Positions 1 through 9,530 of a DNA stretch of 64,000 nt are shown piece after piece. The first letter of the stretch is position 1. Each line of letters starts with the position of its first letter. Location of the stretch: contig NZ_OZ026542.1 in assembly GCF_964020115.1 (NCBI RefSeq), positions 1,612,001 to 1,676,000 on the forward strand, in the 5' to 3' direction. Below the pieces are notes generated by a model, which searched no databases, had not been told where the DNA came from, and was given only the letters and a program-made list of their open reading frames with translations. The DNA comes from Candidatus Regiella endosymbiont of Tuberolachnus salignus. Its GTDB lineage: Bacteria > Pseudomonadota > Gammaproteobacteria > Enterobacterales > Enterobacteriaceae. A program made the position numbers and the translations under genes.

Positions 1-8
1 TATTTTTC

Positions 9-1100
9 GTGAAAAAGAGTAAAGTCCCTCTACGGTTAATTAATATATTAGCTGACGGTATGTTTCATTCTGGTGAGAAATTAGGCGAAATCATGGGGAT
101 CAGCCGTACTGCAATTAATAAGCACATTCGCACAATAAAAAGTTGGGGGCTGGATGTATTTAGTCTATCTGGCAGAGGTTATTGTTTAACTTGCCCTCTC
201 CAGCTGCTCGATGAGAAAAAAATACGCAGTTATATACCCACAGCCCTTGAAGTTGCCGCTAGGCGACCAGGGTGTGAGACCGATGAGCGTAGACAACTAC
301 GTGATTCGGCGAACACTTGCAGCCAACAACGCGGCGGCTTCAAAGGCGAAGGGTATATGCCATCGGCCTCAGGGAACATAGAGGTTCTGTCCATAATAGA
401 CTCAACGAATCAATATTTATTAGAGCGTATGAACGAGCTCCAATCGGGTGATGCTTGTGTTGCTGAATATCAATACTCTGGCCGTGGCAGACGTGGTCGC
501 CAATGGGTATCCCCCTTTGGTAGCAATATTTATTTCTCTATGTTTTGGCGATTGGAGCAAGGACCTGAATCTGTTATGGGACTCAGCTTGGTCATAGGTA
601 CCGCTATTGCGGAAGTACTCAAACAAATGGGTGTGGAAGATATCCGAGTAAAATGGCCGAATGATCTTTATCTACATGGTAAAAAATTGGCTGGGATCCT
701 AGTGGAATTAACCGGAAAGATGGGTGATGCAGTGCAATTAGTGATGGGGGTAGGTATTAATATTTTGATGCCAATAACCGCACAAAAAGAATCAATCAAC
801 CAGGATTGGACGACGTTACAAGAAGCAGGGATTACTATTGATCGTAATGAATTAACGGCAGAATTATTTGCTACATTAAAGCGTGACATGATGCAATTTG
901 AAAAAGAAGGATTAACCGCTTTTATTGATCGCTGGCGTCAGTTAGATAATTATTGTGATTGTCCGGTAAAATTGATTGTCGGGAAAAAAGAAATCAGGGG
1001 TATCGCCCGCGGGATTGATTCGCAAGGAGCATTATTATTAGAGCAAAACGGGACTGTCAAAGCTTACAACGGTGGTGAAATATCACTACGGGGTGTGTAA
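9..1100 (+). CDS. birA: Biotin-protein ligase / biotin operon repressor with in-frame repeat insertion
   Basis: BirA makes biotinyl-AMP, biotinylates the acetyl-CoA carboxylase carrier protein and represses the bio operon. An N-terminal winged helix (residues about 1-65) carries SRTAINKHI. The catalytic domain has IIDSTNQ (129-135), the adenylate loop GRGRRG (158-163), VKWPNDLY and KLAGILVE. The protein is 363 aa; E. coli BirA is about 320. Residues 75-117 are the translation of a complete family-A palindromic repeat lying exactly in the linker between the two domains, with the frame kept. The start chosen is GTG at 9, which matches the usual family N-terminus; only 8 bases precede it, so the ribosome-binding site cannot be judged. 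It converges on coaA, as in E. coli. Confidence 0.95.
   Translation: MKKSKVPLRLINILADGMFHSGEKLGEIMGISRTAINKHIRTIKSWGLDVFSLSGRGYCLTCPLQLLDEKKIRSYIPTALEVAARRPGCETDERRQLRDSANTCSQQRGGFKGEGYMPSASGNIEVLSIIDSTNQYLLERMNELQSGDACVAEYQYSGRGRRGRQWVSPFGSNIYFSMFWRLEQGPESVMGLSLVIGTAIAEVLKQMGVEDIRVKWPNDLYLHGKKLAGILVELTGKMGDAVQLVMGVGINILMPITAQKESINQDWTTLQEAGITIDRNELTAELFATLKRDMMQFEKEGLTAFIDRWRQLDNYCDCPVKLIVGKKEIRGIARGIDSQGALLLEQNGTVKAYNGGEISLRGV
231..359 (+). repeat. Family-A palindromic repeat inside birA
   Basis: The copy TATACCC...GGGTATA spans 233-357. Its ends are inverted repeats and its core contains GATGAGCGTAGAC and CGTGATTCGGCGAACA, as in intergenic copies. There is no stop codon in the birA frame, and 129 bp (43 codons) is the net gain over the E. 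coli-length protein. Confidence 0.95.
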
Positions 1101-1129
1101 GGATCTGACACACCTAATTCAATCATTAG

Positions 1130-2083
1130 CTACTTTCTCAGCCGAACAAGCTCCACCTCATGATTAACACTTTTGGTCATAATGAGGCTAGCACGTTCAC
1201 GTGTTGGCAAGATATTTTGCTTCAAATTCAAACCATTTATCTCATTCCATAATTGGCTAGCGATGCAACGTGATTCTGTTTCTGACAGTTGGGCATAATG
1301 GTGAAAGTAAGAATTAAGATGAGAAAACGCCCCCGCTCTAAATTTAAGGAATCGATCGATGTACCATTCTTGCAATAAATTCTCAGGAGCATCAACATAG
1401 ATTGAAAAATCAACAAAATCAGAAACAAATACATGACGTGGATCATGCAAATAATCCATGCTGCTTTGTAATACATTTAATCCTTCTAAGATAAGAATAT
1501 CCGGCTGTTCTATGATTTTTTTTTCATTAGGTACAATATCGTATTTCAGGTGTGAATAAACCGGAGCACAAACTTGGCTAGCGCCTGATTTTATTTCCGC
1601 AATAAAATTCACTAAACTGCGCATATCGTAGGATTCCGGGAATCCTTTTTTTTTCATCAAACCTCGTTCTTCAAGTACCCTATTAGGATAAAGAAAACTG
1701 TCGGTAGTTATGAGCTCAACCTGCCGATGCTCTGGCCAACGACTCAATAACGCTTGTAACAACCGTGCGGTAGTGCTTTTACCCACCGCCACACTTCCCG
1801 CTATACCAATAACATAAGGAATGTTTTGTCTATTGTTATTACCTAAAAATTGCTTAAGTATCATTTGACGACGCAAATCAGAGCTAATATAGAAATTCAG
1901 CAAACGTGATAAGGGCAGATAAATCTGCGCCACTTCTTCTACTGATAAGCTTTCATTAATCCCTTTTAGCTTAACAATTTCCTCTTCTGTTAGCGTCATT
2001 GGCACACAATCGCGCAGCGCAGCCCATTGCAGACGATTAAAGGCTAAGTAGGGTGTTGACAATGGCCGATGTTTTTTTTTCAT
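1130..2083 (-). CDS. coaA: Pantothenate kinase (type I)
   Basis: CoaA phosphorylates pantothenate with ATP, the first and feedback-controlled step of coenzyme A synthesis in the cytoplasm. Length is 317 aa against 316 in E. coli, with collinear sequence throughout. The Walker A motif GSVAVGKST is at residues 96-104. Other family landmarks are [30 protein letters not shown] and NILPTRERA near the C-terminus. The ATG is followed by a run of nine A. It converges on birA with 29 bp between stops and no clear terminator hairpin. The birA/coaA pairing is ancestral. Confidence 0.97.
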   Translation of the reverse strand: MKKKHRPLSTPYLAFNRLQWAALRDCVPMTLTEEEIVKLKGINESLSVEEVAQIYLPLSRLLNFYISSDLRRQMILKQFLGNNNRQNIPYVIGIAGSVAVGKSTTARLLQALLSRWPEHRQVELITTDSFLYPNRVLEERGLMKKKGFPESYDMRSLVNFIAEIKSGASQVCAPVYSHLKYDIVPNEKKIIEQPDILILEGLNVLQSSMDYLHDPRHVFVSDFVDFSIYVDAPENLLQEWYIDRFLKFRAGAFSHLNSYFHHYAQLSETESRCIASQLWNEINGLNLKQNILPTRERASLIMTKSVNHEVELVRLRK

Positions 2084-2235
2084 AAACCCGATTTGCTTGT
2101 TGAGTCAGGCTAAAACTTAGCCTATCGCCAACGCCAAATAAAAACTAGGCGGCATATTACAGGATGCCGGGTTTTTGTTGTAGATTTTTTGATGAATTGA
2201 AAGCGAGGGAGAATAACCGGTACTTGATGGAGACA

Positions 2236-2264
2236 TGCATCATTTCGTTTTCGGAAATGATGCA
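2236..2264. other. Perfect 11-bp inverted repeat (hairpin)
   Basis: TGCATCATTTC (2236-2246) and GAAATGATGCA (2254-2264) are perfectly complementary around a 7-base loop. It lies 14 bp past the stop of the unknown minus-strand gene. No T-run follows on either strand, so it is not a standard intrinsic terminator; it may be an mRNA 3'-end structure. Confidence 0.7.
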
Positions 2265-2277
2265 GGGTGGGGTAGGT

Positions 2278-2712
2278 TTATAATTCTTCTTTTGAAGGCG
2301 TATCTGTGGAAGCACTTCCTGATCCACAAAGAAGCGTCAATATATTCTCTGTGTTAATAAGATCACGGCCTATAAATGCCAAAAGAAGGCTAATCATAAA
2401 GGATATGTTAACATTAGCACCTGGATTAAACCGTCCTGCAATCAAGAGAAAAGAAAAAAAACCGATATTATGATCACTAATGAACTTGCCTTCCTTCATG
2501 ATTCTGTCTGGTATATGTTGAATTAGTTGATCACACCATGAAGTTTCCGACACTTTATCTTTTTTAGGCGAAATAACAGGTAATGAACCATCTGGTAGAT
2601 TTGAAACCCCAGTAACCTGAGACTCCAAAGAAAAAGGATCTTTTGACTGATGCCCAGCCTGAGAACTAACATGTGGATTTGGTACAAGACTCAACGGATC
2701 AATCATATTCAT
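2278..2712 (-). CDS. Hypothetical protein, unrecognised family
   Basis: I do not recognise this 144-aa protein. The first 60 residues are rich in Ser, Pro, Gln and Asn and look disordered. A short amphipathic stretch follows (about 65-82), then hydrophobic segments at about 87-98 and 106-122, and a Ser/Thr/Glu tail. The start MNMID is preceded by AAGGAA at good spacing, which supports translation. Flanks are AT-rich with no operon partner, suggesting acquired DNA. A disordered polar N-terminus before hydrophobic segments occurs in some type III-secreted proteins, but that is only a possibility here. Confidence 0.6.
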   Translation of the reverse strand: MNMIDPLSLVPNPHVSSQAGHQSKDPFSLESQVTGVSNLPDGSLPVISPKKDKVSETSWCDQLIQHIPDRIMKEGKFISDHNIGFFSFLLIAGRFNPGANVNISFMISLLLAFIGRDLINTENILTLLCGSGSASTDTPSKEEL

Positions 2713-3039
2713 CTATTCCTTATAAATTTTTAATACATTATCGATCATCGATTAATTCTTACTATGAAATTCAGCTGTGGCATTAATCAACTCTAATTTA
2801 AAGCATTTCTACAAATCAAAAGCATAGATCAATCATTTAATAACGTCGTTGAGTATTAAATACTAAAATTACGTTAAGCTATTTCAGAAAATAATCATAA
2901 TTTATGTAATTTTACCCTAGTTTCCATAAAGCACATGCAATCGATATCAACATAAGTTCCCCCACTGCTAGTTTAGTAGTCACAGTCGCGCAGTTTCGGT
3001 ATGCTGGCGCATTATTGTTTTTCAGAGCGGGAGGTCAAT
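2713..3039. other. AT-rich gene-free stretch upstream of gshA
   Basis: About 330 bp separates the divergent unknown gene and gshA. It contains a 13-bp palindrome AGTATTAAATACT near 2852 and must hold promoters for both genes, but I found no convincing -35/-10 pair and no repeat copy. Confidence 0.5.
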
Positions 3040-4605
3040 TTGATCCCGGATGTATCACAAATGCTTTCCTGGTTGGAAGCCAATCCAAACGTATTACAAG
3101 GGATCCGCCGCGGTATTGAGCGGGAAACATTAAGGATCACTGCCGATGGCAGTTTAGCCATGACCGAGCATCCCAAATCGCTTGGGGCGGCACTGACACA
3201 TCAATGGATCACCACCGACTTTGCCGAAGCGATGTTGGAGTTTATCACTCCGGTGAATACGAATATCGATCATCTTCTCGATTTTTTACGCGATCTTCAC
3301 CATTACAGCGCGCGACAATTGGGAGAGGAAACATTCTGGCCCCTTAGCATGCCCAGTGATCTTCAAACACAACACAACATTGAACCGGCTAAATATGGCG
3401 CTTCCAATCTTGGGCGCTTTAAAAACGTATACCGTGCAGGATTAAAAAACCGTTACGGCGCATTAATGCAAATCATTTCTGGCGTTCACTATAACTTTTC
3501 GTTACCCACCGCATTTTGGCAACACCGAACCGATTATATCGATGAAAAAAACAGCAATGCAGAGATTTCCGCCGGATATTTTCGTTTGATCCGTAATTAC
3601 CATCGTTTTGGTTGGCTGATCCCCTATTTATTTGGCGCATCTCCAGCAATCTGCTCTTCATTCCTCAACGATAAAAAAACTTCATTGGTTTTTGAACGTA
3701 AAAATGGCAGCTGTTATTTACCCTATGCCACCTCTTTACGTTTAAGCGATTTAGGCTATAGCAATAAATCACAACATAATTTAGCCATTTCTTTTAACGA
3801 TCTAACCAGCTATGTTGACAGTATAAAACGGGCTGTCTGCCTGCCTTCAAAAGAATTTTCCGCCCTCGGTTTAAAAAAAGGAGAGGATTATTTACAGCTC
3901 AATACTAATCTATTGCAAACAGAAAATGAGTTATATGCGCCCATCCGACCTAAAAGGGTGAGCAAAGCCGGTGAAGCCCCCTCTGATGCTTTATTGCGTG
4001 GCGGGGTTGAATACATTGAAGTACGTTCGCTAGATATTAATCCTTTTTCGCCCATAGGAATTGACGCAACACAGGTTCGTTTTCTAGATTTATTTTTAAT
4101 TTGGTGCGCATTAGCCGATGCCCCGACAATGAACAATAATCAGTTGGTGTATACAGGTAAAAATTGGCAGCGCGTGATCCTAGCAGGACGTAAACCAGGA
4201 CAAACCCTTTTTGTCGGATGGGACAGTGATACTAAAGAAGCACCACTGAGTGAAATCGGTAAAGCGCTATTTAATGATCTGCGCCGAATAGCAAGCCTAT
4301 TCGATCACAAGCAACAACAAGAATACCAACAAGTTTGTGATGAATTGGTCAGCTATTTCGATGATCCAAAATTGACTTTTTCTGCTCGTGTGCTGCAAGA
4401 AATACAACAAAAAGGAATGAATGAATTCGCTTTATCGTTAGCAGAGCGTCATCGGCATACATTAAAAAATGAATCTTTTCGAGTGATGAGTGAAAAACAG
4501 CTATCTGATGAAAGGGAAGCCTCATGGCAAAGACAATATGAACTAGAGCGTACTGATACACTTTCATTTGCTCAGTATCTTTCTCTGCATGGAGGAGGCC
4601 GTTAA
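3040..4605 (+). CDS. gshA: Glutamate-cysteine ligase
   Basis: GshA joins glutamate and cysteine, the first step of glutathione synthesis. I chose TTG at 3040 (LIPDVSQML), which gives 521 aa, close to E. coli (518 aa), whose gene also begins at TTG; GGGAGG sits 5-6 bases upstream. An ATG at 3001 in the same frame would add 13 residues with no family counterpart. Landmarks include [52 protein letters not shown] and [16 protein letters not shown]. The sequence is collinear with the proteobacterial family. It converges on slyD. Confidence 0.96.
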   Translation: MIPDVSQMLSWLEANPNVLQGIRRGIERETLRITADGSLAMTEHPKSLGAALTHQWITTDFAEAMLEFITPVNTNIDHLLDFLRDLHHYSARQLGEETFWPLSMPSDLQTQHNIEPAKYGASNLGRFKNVYRAGLKNRYGALMQIISGVHYNFSLPTAFWQHRTDYIDEKNSNAEISAGYFRLIRNYHRFGWLIPYLFGASPAICSSFLNDKKTSLVFERKNGSCYLPYATSLRLSDLGYSNKSQHNLAISFNDLTSYVDSIKRAVCLPSKEFSALGLKKGEDYLQLNTNLLQTENELYAPIRPKRVSKAGEAPSDALLRGGVEYIEVRSLDINPFSPIGIDATQVRFLDLFLIWCALADAPTMNNNQLVYTGKNWQRVILAGRKPGQTLFVGWDSDTKEAPLSEIGKALFNDLRRIASLFDHKQQQEYQQVCDELVSYFDDPKLTFSARVLQEIQQKGMNEFALSLAERHRHTLKNESFRVMSEKQLSDEREASWQRQYELERTDTLSFAQYLSLHGGGR

Positions 4606-4608
4606 AAT

Positions 4609-4633
4609 AAAAAAAGGCCACTATTATGTGGCC
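4609..4633 (-). terminator. Intrinsic terminator downstream of slyD
   Basis: On the minus strand GGCCAC, a 6-base loop and GTGGCC form a hairpin (4616-4633) followed by a run of seven T. It ends transcripts from slyD, whose stop is about 140 bp upstream. On the plus strand the hairpin is followed by A, not T, so it is not a standard gshA terminator. Confidence 0.75.
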
Positions 4634-4772
4634 AAAAAAACATCTGTATAACCTAAGGATGATAACAAATGCGCGTCTTGCATATATTAAGATATGCCGG
4701 CGGGCAAGAAGTTCCCTAGATTGAAAAAAATAGACACATTTTGTGGTTAATTTTCTTTTGTTTCATGTTAAA

Positions 4773-5291
4773 TCAGCGCGCGCAGCAATTGTCAGTCTGT
4801 CGATGGTGGTGATGGTGATGCTCACAATGAACATGACCGTGCTGTAACTCCTGCTCGGTTGCTTGGCGAATGGCGACAACCTCAATGTTAAAGTGTAAAT
4901 TTTGCCCCGATAATAGGTGATTGCCATCGACCACCACATGTTGATCTTCTACTGCTGTTATTGTTACTGGCATCTGGCCTTGATCGGTGTCCACTAAAAA
5001 ACACATCCCCACTTCTAATGTCGGATCATCATCATCGACAAAGAGCGCCTTTTCGACACGTTGAACCAGATTTTCATCACGACAACCATAAGCGTCATCG
5101 GCGTCAAGATGCAGCTCAAAACGCTCCTCTACCTCACGACCCTCTAATGCCTTTTCCAGTGCGGGAATAAATGTATCCTGTCCATGTAAATACTGCAATG
5201 GCGAGTCCAGATCGTATTCCTCCAACAAGCGATTTTCTTCTGTACGAACTTGGTAAACCAAGCTAACTACCCTATGCTTTGCTATTTTCAT
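4773..5291 (-). CDS. slyD: FKBP-type peptidyl-prolyl isomerase, metallochaperone
   Basis: SlyD is a cytoplasmic prolyl isomerase and chaperone that also hands nickel to hydrogenase maturation. The FKBP domain with its insert-in-flap segment fills residues 1-145 (DSPLQYLHGQ, DAYGCRDENLVQRV, VDTDQGQMPVTITAVEDQHVVVDGNH in pieces). The metal-binding tail is short: a run of six His plus HGHVHCEH and a final CC. Total is 172 aa against 196 in E. coli. ATG at 5291 has AAGGAAA eight bases upstream; TTG at 5294 is less likely. The usual neighbours slyX and kefG are absent. Confidence 0.95.
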   Translation of the reverse strand: MKIAKHRVVSLVYQVRTEENRLLEEYDLDSPLQYLHGQDTFIPALEKALEGREVEERFELHLDADDAYGCRDENLVQRVEKALFVDDDDPTLEVGMCFLVDTDQGQMPVTITAVEDQHVVVDGNHLLSGQNLHFNIEVVAIRQATEQELQHGHVHCEHHHHHHRQTDNCCAR

Positions 5292-5303
5292 CAATACTTT
5301 TCC

Positions 5304-5412
5304 TTAGAGCCTGTTCGACATCTCTTGTGCTCGTTTCTATAAAAAAGCAACTGCGCTTTTTCGCCCGTTTTTTCATCAATTAAGCGCAGCTCAAGAAGAT
5401 TTAGAACAGGCG
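5304..5412. repeat. Family-B palindromic repeat
   Basis: Begins TTAGAGCCTGTTCGACATCT and ends GATTTAGAACAGGCG. It has imperfect inverted ends, a core rich in GCGCTTTTTC/GAAGCGC-like words, and lies between the slyD start and the zapG 3' end. Confidence 0.8.
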
Positions 5413-5466
5413 TTTGCAATAGAAAGTCGGGGGTTTATAAATACGTGTGTTTATAAATAAATGTTG

Positions 5467-5826
5467 TTAGAAATAGTCGAGGGGAGGCACTTTTACCTGA
5501 GGCTTATCGCCATCAGATTCATTATTACGATTATGAGAATGCAATGAATTGTCTTGCAAGGGTAAATCTGGTAGCAAATTATTCGAATTTTTCGCAATAT
5601 GCTGATACAGCTGACGATAATCACGCGCCATGTTATCAAGCAATTCAGCATTACGCGCAAAATGGCCAACCAATTCTTGACGATATTCTTCAAAATCTAT
5701 GCTTCTTCTATCCAATTCATTTTTTAATTTTTGTTGCTGACGTAAGTCACGGTTACCAAAACGCATGGCTAGTGCACCAATTAACATACCAACAATTAAT
5801 CCAATCAACCCATATTCCCAAGTCAT
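5467..5826 (-). CDS. zapG: Cell envelope/division membrane protein ZapG (YhcB, DUF1043)
   Basis: ZapG is a small inner-membrane protein that links division and envelope growth. One N-terminal membrane helix (EYGLIGLIVGMLIGALAM, residues 4-21) is followed by the conserved RFGNRDLRQQQ, a coiled coil, and the family signature HFARNAELLDNMARDYRQLY in part. The tail is polar and variable. Length is 119 aa against about 132 in E. coli. It is divergent from zapE as in E. coli; a family-C repeat fills the shared upstream region. Confidence 0.93.
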   Translation of the reverse strand: MTWEYGLIGLIVGMLIGALAMRFGNRDLRQQQKLKNELDRRSIDFEEYRQELVGHFARNAELLDNMARDYRQLYQHIAKNSNNLLPDLPLQDNSLHSHNRNNESDGDKPQVKVPPLDYF

Positions 5827-5860
5827 AGTGACTCCTTATGTTAAAACGGTATAACATCAA

Positions 5861-6004
5861 TAGACTTCTTGCATAAGCTACTGCGTGGTGTGCATTCGGC
5901 GTTACACGGTGCTCGCAATCCTCATGTACTTATATGTAACTGCGGTTGCTGTGCGCCGGGCACCTTGACTGCCTCCCACTCCCGACGGTTTTGCAAGGAG
6001 TCTA
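5861..6004. repeat. Family-C repeat with inverted ends
   Basis: Starts TAGACTTCTTGCATAAGC and ends as the complement of TAGACTCCTTGCAAAACC, so the ends are about 16-bp imperfect inverted repeats. The core has CGCAATCCTCATGTACT and GCGGTTGCTGTGCGCCG. A second copy is nested in a family-B repeat at 11010-11167. Confidence 0.8.
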
Positions 6005-6057
6005 ATTAAATAACGACTACTATAACTCCTAATCTTACTTAAGAGGAATCCTGATCT

Positions 6058-7209
6058 TTGAGAAAAATACAACCGAACACCTTCACATCACTTTATCAAC
6101 GTGCTTTGAACGAAAACGGCTTTCAAGCGGATGATGCACAATGCACTGCTGTCTCTCGTCTGGAGGAGGTTTATCAAGAGATGAGCCAACCCCGAAGTTT
6201 ACCACAAGAGAGTATTACTCTATGCCGGTATTGGCGCCAATTTTTGGGTAAACAAAAACCGATGCTACCAACCAACCCGGTCAAAGGACTATATATGTGG
6301 GGCGGTGTCGGGCGCGGAAAAACCTGGTTGCTGGACTTGTTTTTTCAGGCCTTACCGAGTGAACGTAAGCTACGGCTCCATTTTCACCATTTTATGTTAA
6401 GAGTGCATCAAGATCTTGCCGAACTTCAAGGAAATGAAAATCCATTAGAGATCGTCGCCGATAGATTTAAAATACAAACTGATGTGCTTTGCTTTGATGA
6501 ATTCTTTGTTTCAGATATTACTGACGCTATGCTGCTCGCAACCACATTGGAAGCGCTCTTTACACGAGGAATTACCTTGGTTGCCACATCCAACATCCCC
6601 CCCGATAACCTCTATCATAATGGCTTGCAAAGAGCACGTTTTCTCCCTGCGATTACCTTAATAAAACAGTATTGTGATGTAATAAAAATCGATGCAGGTA
6701 TTGATTATCGACTGAGTACACTAACGCAAACGGGCTTATATCTGACACCGCTCAATCAGCAAACAGAAAAAACCATAACCCAGATGTTTGTCAACTTAGC
6801 AGGCACAGAAGGGGAAATCGCACCGGTGTTACAAATTAATTGCCGAGCTCTAGTCACGATTCGAGTAACCAAAGAAATACTGGCCGTTGATTTTCACGTT
6901 TTATGTGAACAAGCCCGCAGTCATTTAGATTACATTGTACTTGCTAAACAATATAATACCGTACTACTACACAATGTTCGCTCCATGGGCATCGATTATC
7001 CATCCGGTGCCGATGAAAGCACCGCGCGGCGTTTTTTAGCACTGATTGATGAATTTTATGAACGTAAAGTCAAATTAATTATCAGCGCGCAAGTACCCAT
7101 GGCCGAGCTTTACCAAGGAGAACAACTTAAATTTGAATATCAACGCTGTTTATCACGTTTGCAAGAAATGCAAAGTAAAACCTATTTACAATTACTTCAT
7201 TTACCTTAA
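6058..7209 (+). CDS. zapE: Cell division ATPase ZapE (AFG1 family)
   Basis: ZapE is an AFG1-like P-loop ATPase that associates with the Z ring. The Walker A motif GGVGRGKTW is at residues 82-90, Walker B is VLCFDEFFVSD, and VATSNIPP marks the sensor region. The end (CLSRLQEMQS) matches the family. Length is 383 aa against 375 in E. coli. The start is TTG at 6058 with AAGAGGAA about 10 bases upstream; no suitable ATG precedes the conserved N-terminal helix. Confidence 0.95.
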   Translation: MRKIQPNTFTSLYQRALNENGFQADDAQCTAVSRLEEVYQEMSQPRSLPQESITLCRYWRQFLGKQKPMLPTNPVKGLYMWGGVGRGKTWLLDLFFQALPSERKLRLHFHHFMLRVHQDLAELQGNENPLEIVADRFKIQTDVLCFDEFFVSDITDAMLLATTLEALFTRGITLVATSNIPPDNLYHNGLQRARFLPAITLIKQYCDVIKIDAGIDYRLSTLTQTGLYLTPLNQQTEKTITQMFVNLAGTEGEIAPVLQINCRALVTIRVTKEILAVDFHVLCEQARSHLDYIVLAKQYNTVLLHNVRSMGIDYPSGADESTARRFLALIDEFYERKVKLIISAQVPMAELYQGEQLKFEYQRCLSRLQEMQSKTYLQLLHLP

Positions 7210-7270
7210 ATAATCGCTATGCCAGCAAAAATTTATCCATTTTTTGCCTCTGTTTAATTTATGTTCTCAA

Positions 7271-7396
7271 TATACCCTTCGCCTTTGAAGTTGCAGCTAG
7301 GCGTCCAGGGCGTGAGACCGATGAGCGTAGATAGACTACGTGATTCGGCGAACACCCGCAGCCAACAACACGGCGGCTTCAAAGGCGAAGGGCATA
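7271..7396. repeat. Family-A palindromic repeat
   Basis: Full-length copy, TATACCCTTCGCCTTTGAAG ... GAAGGGCATA, downstream of zapE. The 20-bp ends are near-perfect inverted repeats. Confidence 0.95.
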
Positions 7397-7489
7397 TTAA
7401 AAAACAGTTCGATCTTTAAGGTAGACTTCTCTATAATCACAGCATCCCAGGTTACAGCAAATTTTTCCCAAAAATAATATATACCCACA

Positions 7490-7728
7490 GCCCTTGAAGT
7501 TGCCGCTAGGCGGCCAGGGGGTGAGACCGATGAGCGTAGACATACTACGTGATTCGGCGAACACCCGCAGCCAACAACGCGGCGGCTTCAAAGGCGAAGG
7601 GTATAGCCCACAGTCCTTCAAGTTGCCGCTAGGCGGCCATGGGTGAGACCGATGAGCGTAGACATACTACGTGATTCGGGCGAACGCCCGCAGCCAAAAA
7701 CGCGGCAGCTTCAAAGGCGGAGGGTATA
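7490..7728. repeat. Two family-A repeats in tandem sharing a TATA junction
   Basis: The first copy (7490-7605) ends GGGTATA and the second (7602-7728) begins with the same TATA and continues GCCCACAG. Together with the copy at 7271 they fill most of the zapE-rplM gap. Confidence 0.93.
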
Positions 7729-7851
7729 TTAAACGCTGGCAAGGCTATTCGAAGGGATAGATTTGCTAGATTGAGTGATCCTGTGAATCTTAAATTTTTT
7801 GTAAATTTGAGCCTTCACTAACATGTAACTTTTGAATTGGGTAAGCACTTA

Positions 7852-8280
7852 ATGAAAACTTTTACAGCCACACCAGAATCTATAAAACGTGACTGGTACG
7901 TTGTTGATGCAAGCGGTAAAACGTTAGGGCGTCTCGCAACTGAACTGGCTCACCGCCTCCGCGGCAAGCATAAGGCGGAGTATACTCCGCATATTGATAC
8001 CGGTGATTATATTATCGTATTGAATGCCGAAAAAATTGCCGTAACAGGTAAGAAGCGGACAGACAAAATTTATTACCGTTACACTGGCTACATCGGTGGA
8101 CTAAAACAAACCACCTTTGAAGAAATGATTGCGCGCCACCCTGAGCGTGTAATTGAAAACGCGGTTAAAGGTATGCTGCCGAAGGGTTCCTTGGGGCGCG
8201 CAATGTACCGTAAACTTAAAGTTTACGCCGGCGATAAGCACAACCATGTGGCACAACAACCGCAAGTTCTTGACATTTAA
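7852..8280 (+). CDS. rplM: 50S ribosomal protein L13
   Basis: L13 is an early-assembly 23S rRNA-binding protein. The 142-aa product starting MKTFTAT aligns without gaps to the E. coli protein of the same length. Key segments are [44 protein letters not shown] and the C-terminal QQPQVLDI. An in-frame ATG at 7837 would add five residues and is rejected. In E. coli L13 represses its own mRNA; the 120-bp leader here could hold the site, but I cannot define it. rpsI follows 17 bp later. Confidence 0.98.
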   Translation: MKTFTATPESIKRDWYVVDASGKTLGRLATELAHRLRGKHKAEYTPHIDTGDYIIVLNAEKIAVTGKKRTDKIYYRYTGYIGGLKQTTFEEMIARHPERVIENAVKGMLPKGSLGRAMYRKLKVYAGDKHNHVAQQPQVLDI

Positions 8281-8297
8281 TCGGGATTATTATGGCA

Positions 8298-8690
8298 ATG
8301 GCTGAAAATCAATACTACGGCACCGGGCGCCGCAAAAGTTCTGCCGCGCGCGTCTTTATCAAGCCTGGCTGCGGTAAAATATTAATTAATCAACGCAGTC
8401 TAGAAGAATACTTCGGGCGCGAAACGGCTCGTATGGTCGTACTGCAACCGTTAAAACTACTAGACATGATGGAGAGATTTGACCTATACATTACAGTCAA
8501 AGGGGGCGGTATCTCGGGTCAGGCCGGTGCTATCCGTCACGGTATGACCCGTGCGCTTATGCAATATGACGAGTCACTACGCCCTAACTTACGTAAAGCA
8601 GGCTTCGTAACACGTGATTCACGCAAAGTTGAACGCAAAAAAGTAGGTTTACGTAAAGCACGTCGTCGACCACAATTTTCCAAGCGTTAA
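8298..8690 (+). CDS. rpsI: 30S ribosomal protein S9
   Basis: S9 binds 16S rRNA in the 30S head, and its C-terminal tail reaches the P-site tRNA. The 130-aa reading from ATG 8298 ([19 protein letters not shown]) equals E. coli S9; the ATG two codons earlier is disfavoured because TCGGGATT upstream spaces better to 8298. The tail [12 protein letters not shown] is intact. It is co-transcribed with rplM; sspA-sspB follow in ancestral order after a repeat-filled gap. Confidence 0.98.
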   Translation: MAENQYYGTGRRKSSAARVFIKPGCGKILINQRSLEEYFGRETARMVVLQPLKLLDMMERFDLYITVKGGGISGQAGAIRHGMTRALMQYDESLRPNLRKAGFVTRDSRKVERKKVGLRKARRRPQFSKR

Positions 8691-8702
8691 TTTTTACCGT
8701 AT

Positions 8703-8868
8703 AAGAGCCTATTCGAAATCTTTTTTAGCGATAAAAAATGAGACAAGAAAACATAGTCTAAACGACATCATTAAATACTTCTTAACTGTTTATGACAAAG
8801 TCTTAGCGAGCACAAGAGATTTCGAACAGGCTCTTAGTGAACACAAAAGATCCCGAATAGGCTCTTAG
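8703..8868. repeat. Family-B repeat with a duplicated right end
   Basis: Starts AAGAGCCTATTCGAAATC. One right end (GATTTCGAACAGGCTCTTAG) finishes at about 8837, and a second (GATCCCGAATAGGCTCTTAG) follows at 8868, suggesting duplication or a second partial insertion. Confidence 0.8.
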
Positions 8869-8889
8869 ATAAATGGCAAAACCTGGTTG

Positions 8890-9264
8890 TATACCCTTCG
8901 TCTTTGAAGTTGCCGCTGGCGGCCAGAGTGTGAGGCCGATGAGCATATACCCAATGAATTTCAAGTTACGGCAAGGCGGCAATCAATCGAATCCCAGGAG
9001 TGTATAGCCTTCCTCTTTGAAGTTGCCGCTAGGCGGCCAGGGCGGGCGACCGATGAACGTAGACATACTACGTGATTCGGCGAGCACCCGCAGCCAACAA
9101 CGCGGCGGCTTCAAAGGCGAAGGCTATACAGGTAGTACATGACAGAGGATGAGTGATCGCTGCCAACGCCGCCGTAACTTGAAAGGCAAAAGGTATAGAC
9201 ATACTGCGTGATTCGGCGAACACCCGCAGCCAACAGCACGGCGGCTTCAAAGACGAAGGATATA
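8890..9264. repeat. Composite cluster of full and half family-A repeats
   Basis: Left half copy 8890-8949; left half of the AATGAATTTCAAGTTACGG subtype 8946-9005; full copy 9003-9128; right half of the subtype ending 9197; right half of the main type ending 9264. Units meet at TATA or TATAG. No credible gene is present, although repeat-derived open frames exist on both strands. Confidence 0.85.
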
Positions 9265-9295
9265 TACCAGGTTTTTTCTTGTTTTTAATCGATTT

Positions 9296-9378
9296 CTTAG
9301 AGCCTGTTCCAAATTTTCTTGAACAACGCTCAATTGATGAAGCATCAGCGAACATAAGAAATTTCGAACAGGCTCTTA
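9296..9378. repeat. Family-B palindromic repeat
   Basis: CTTAGAGCCTGTTCCAAATT ... GAAATTTCGAACAGGCTCTTA with clear inverted ends and the word GATGAAGCATCAGCGAACA in the core. Confidence 0.9.
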
Positions 9379-9500
9379 CAAAACGCACTATGTGACTACT
9401 CTTACAGCCCGACAAGGCTAGTAAAATCTGATAAACTGCCTTCTCGTTTCTGTCTATTCGTTGCACCTTCCGCAAAAGGTTTATTAAATTATTTAATCAA

Positions 9501-9530
9501 TTGATTTTTTTCTGTTAAATTTTATATAAC
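9501..9530 (+). promoter_or_regulatory. Candidate sspA promoter
   Basis: TTGATT (9501-9506) and TATATA (9523-9528) are 16 bp apart, about 130 bp before sspA. A small inverted repeat CTGTTA/TAACAG overlaps the -10. Sequence-based guess only. Confidence 0.35.

Noticed and set aside
4779-4830. Run of six His codons in slyD as an engineered tag
   Set aside because: His- and Cys-rich tails are native to SlyD and bind nickel.
7271-7728. Closely spaced repeats resembling a CRISPR array
   Set aside because: Units are 115-127 bp palindromes with unequal spacing, no short direct repeats with unique spacers, and no cas genes.
9068-9475. 135-residue minus-strand open frame upstream of sspA
   Set aside because: It is assembled from family-A and -B repeat sequence and has no family features.
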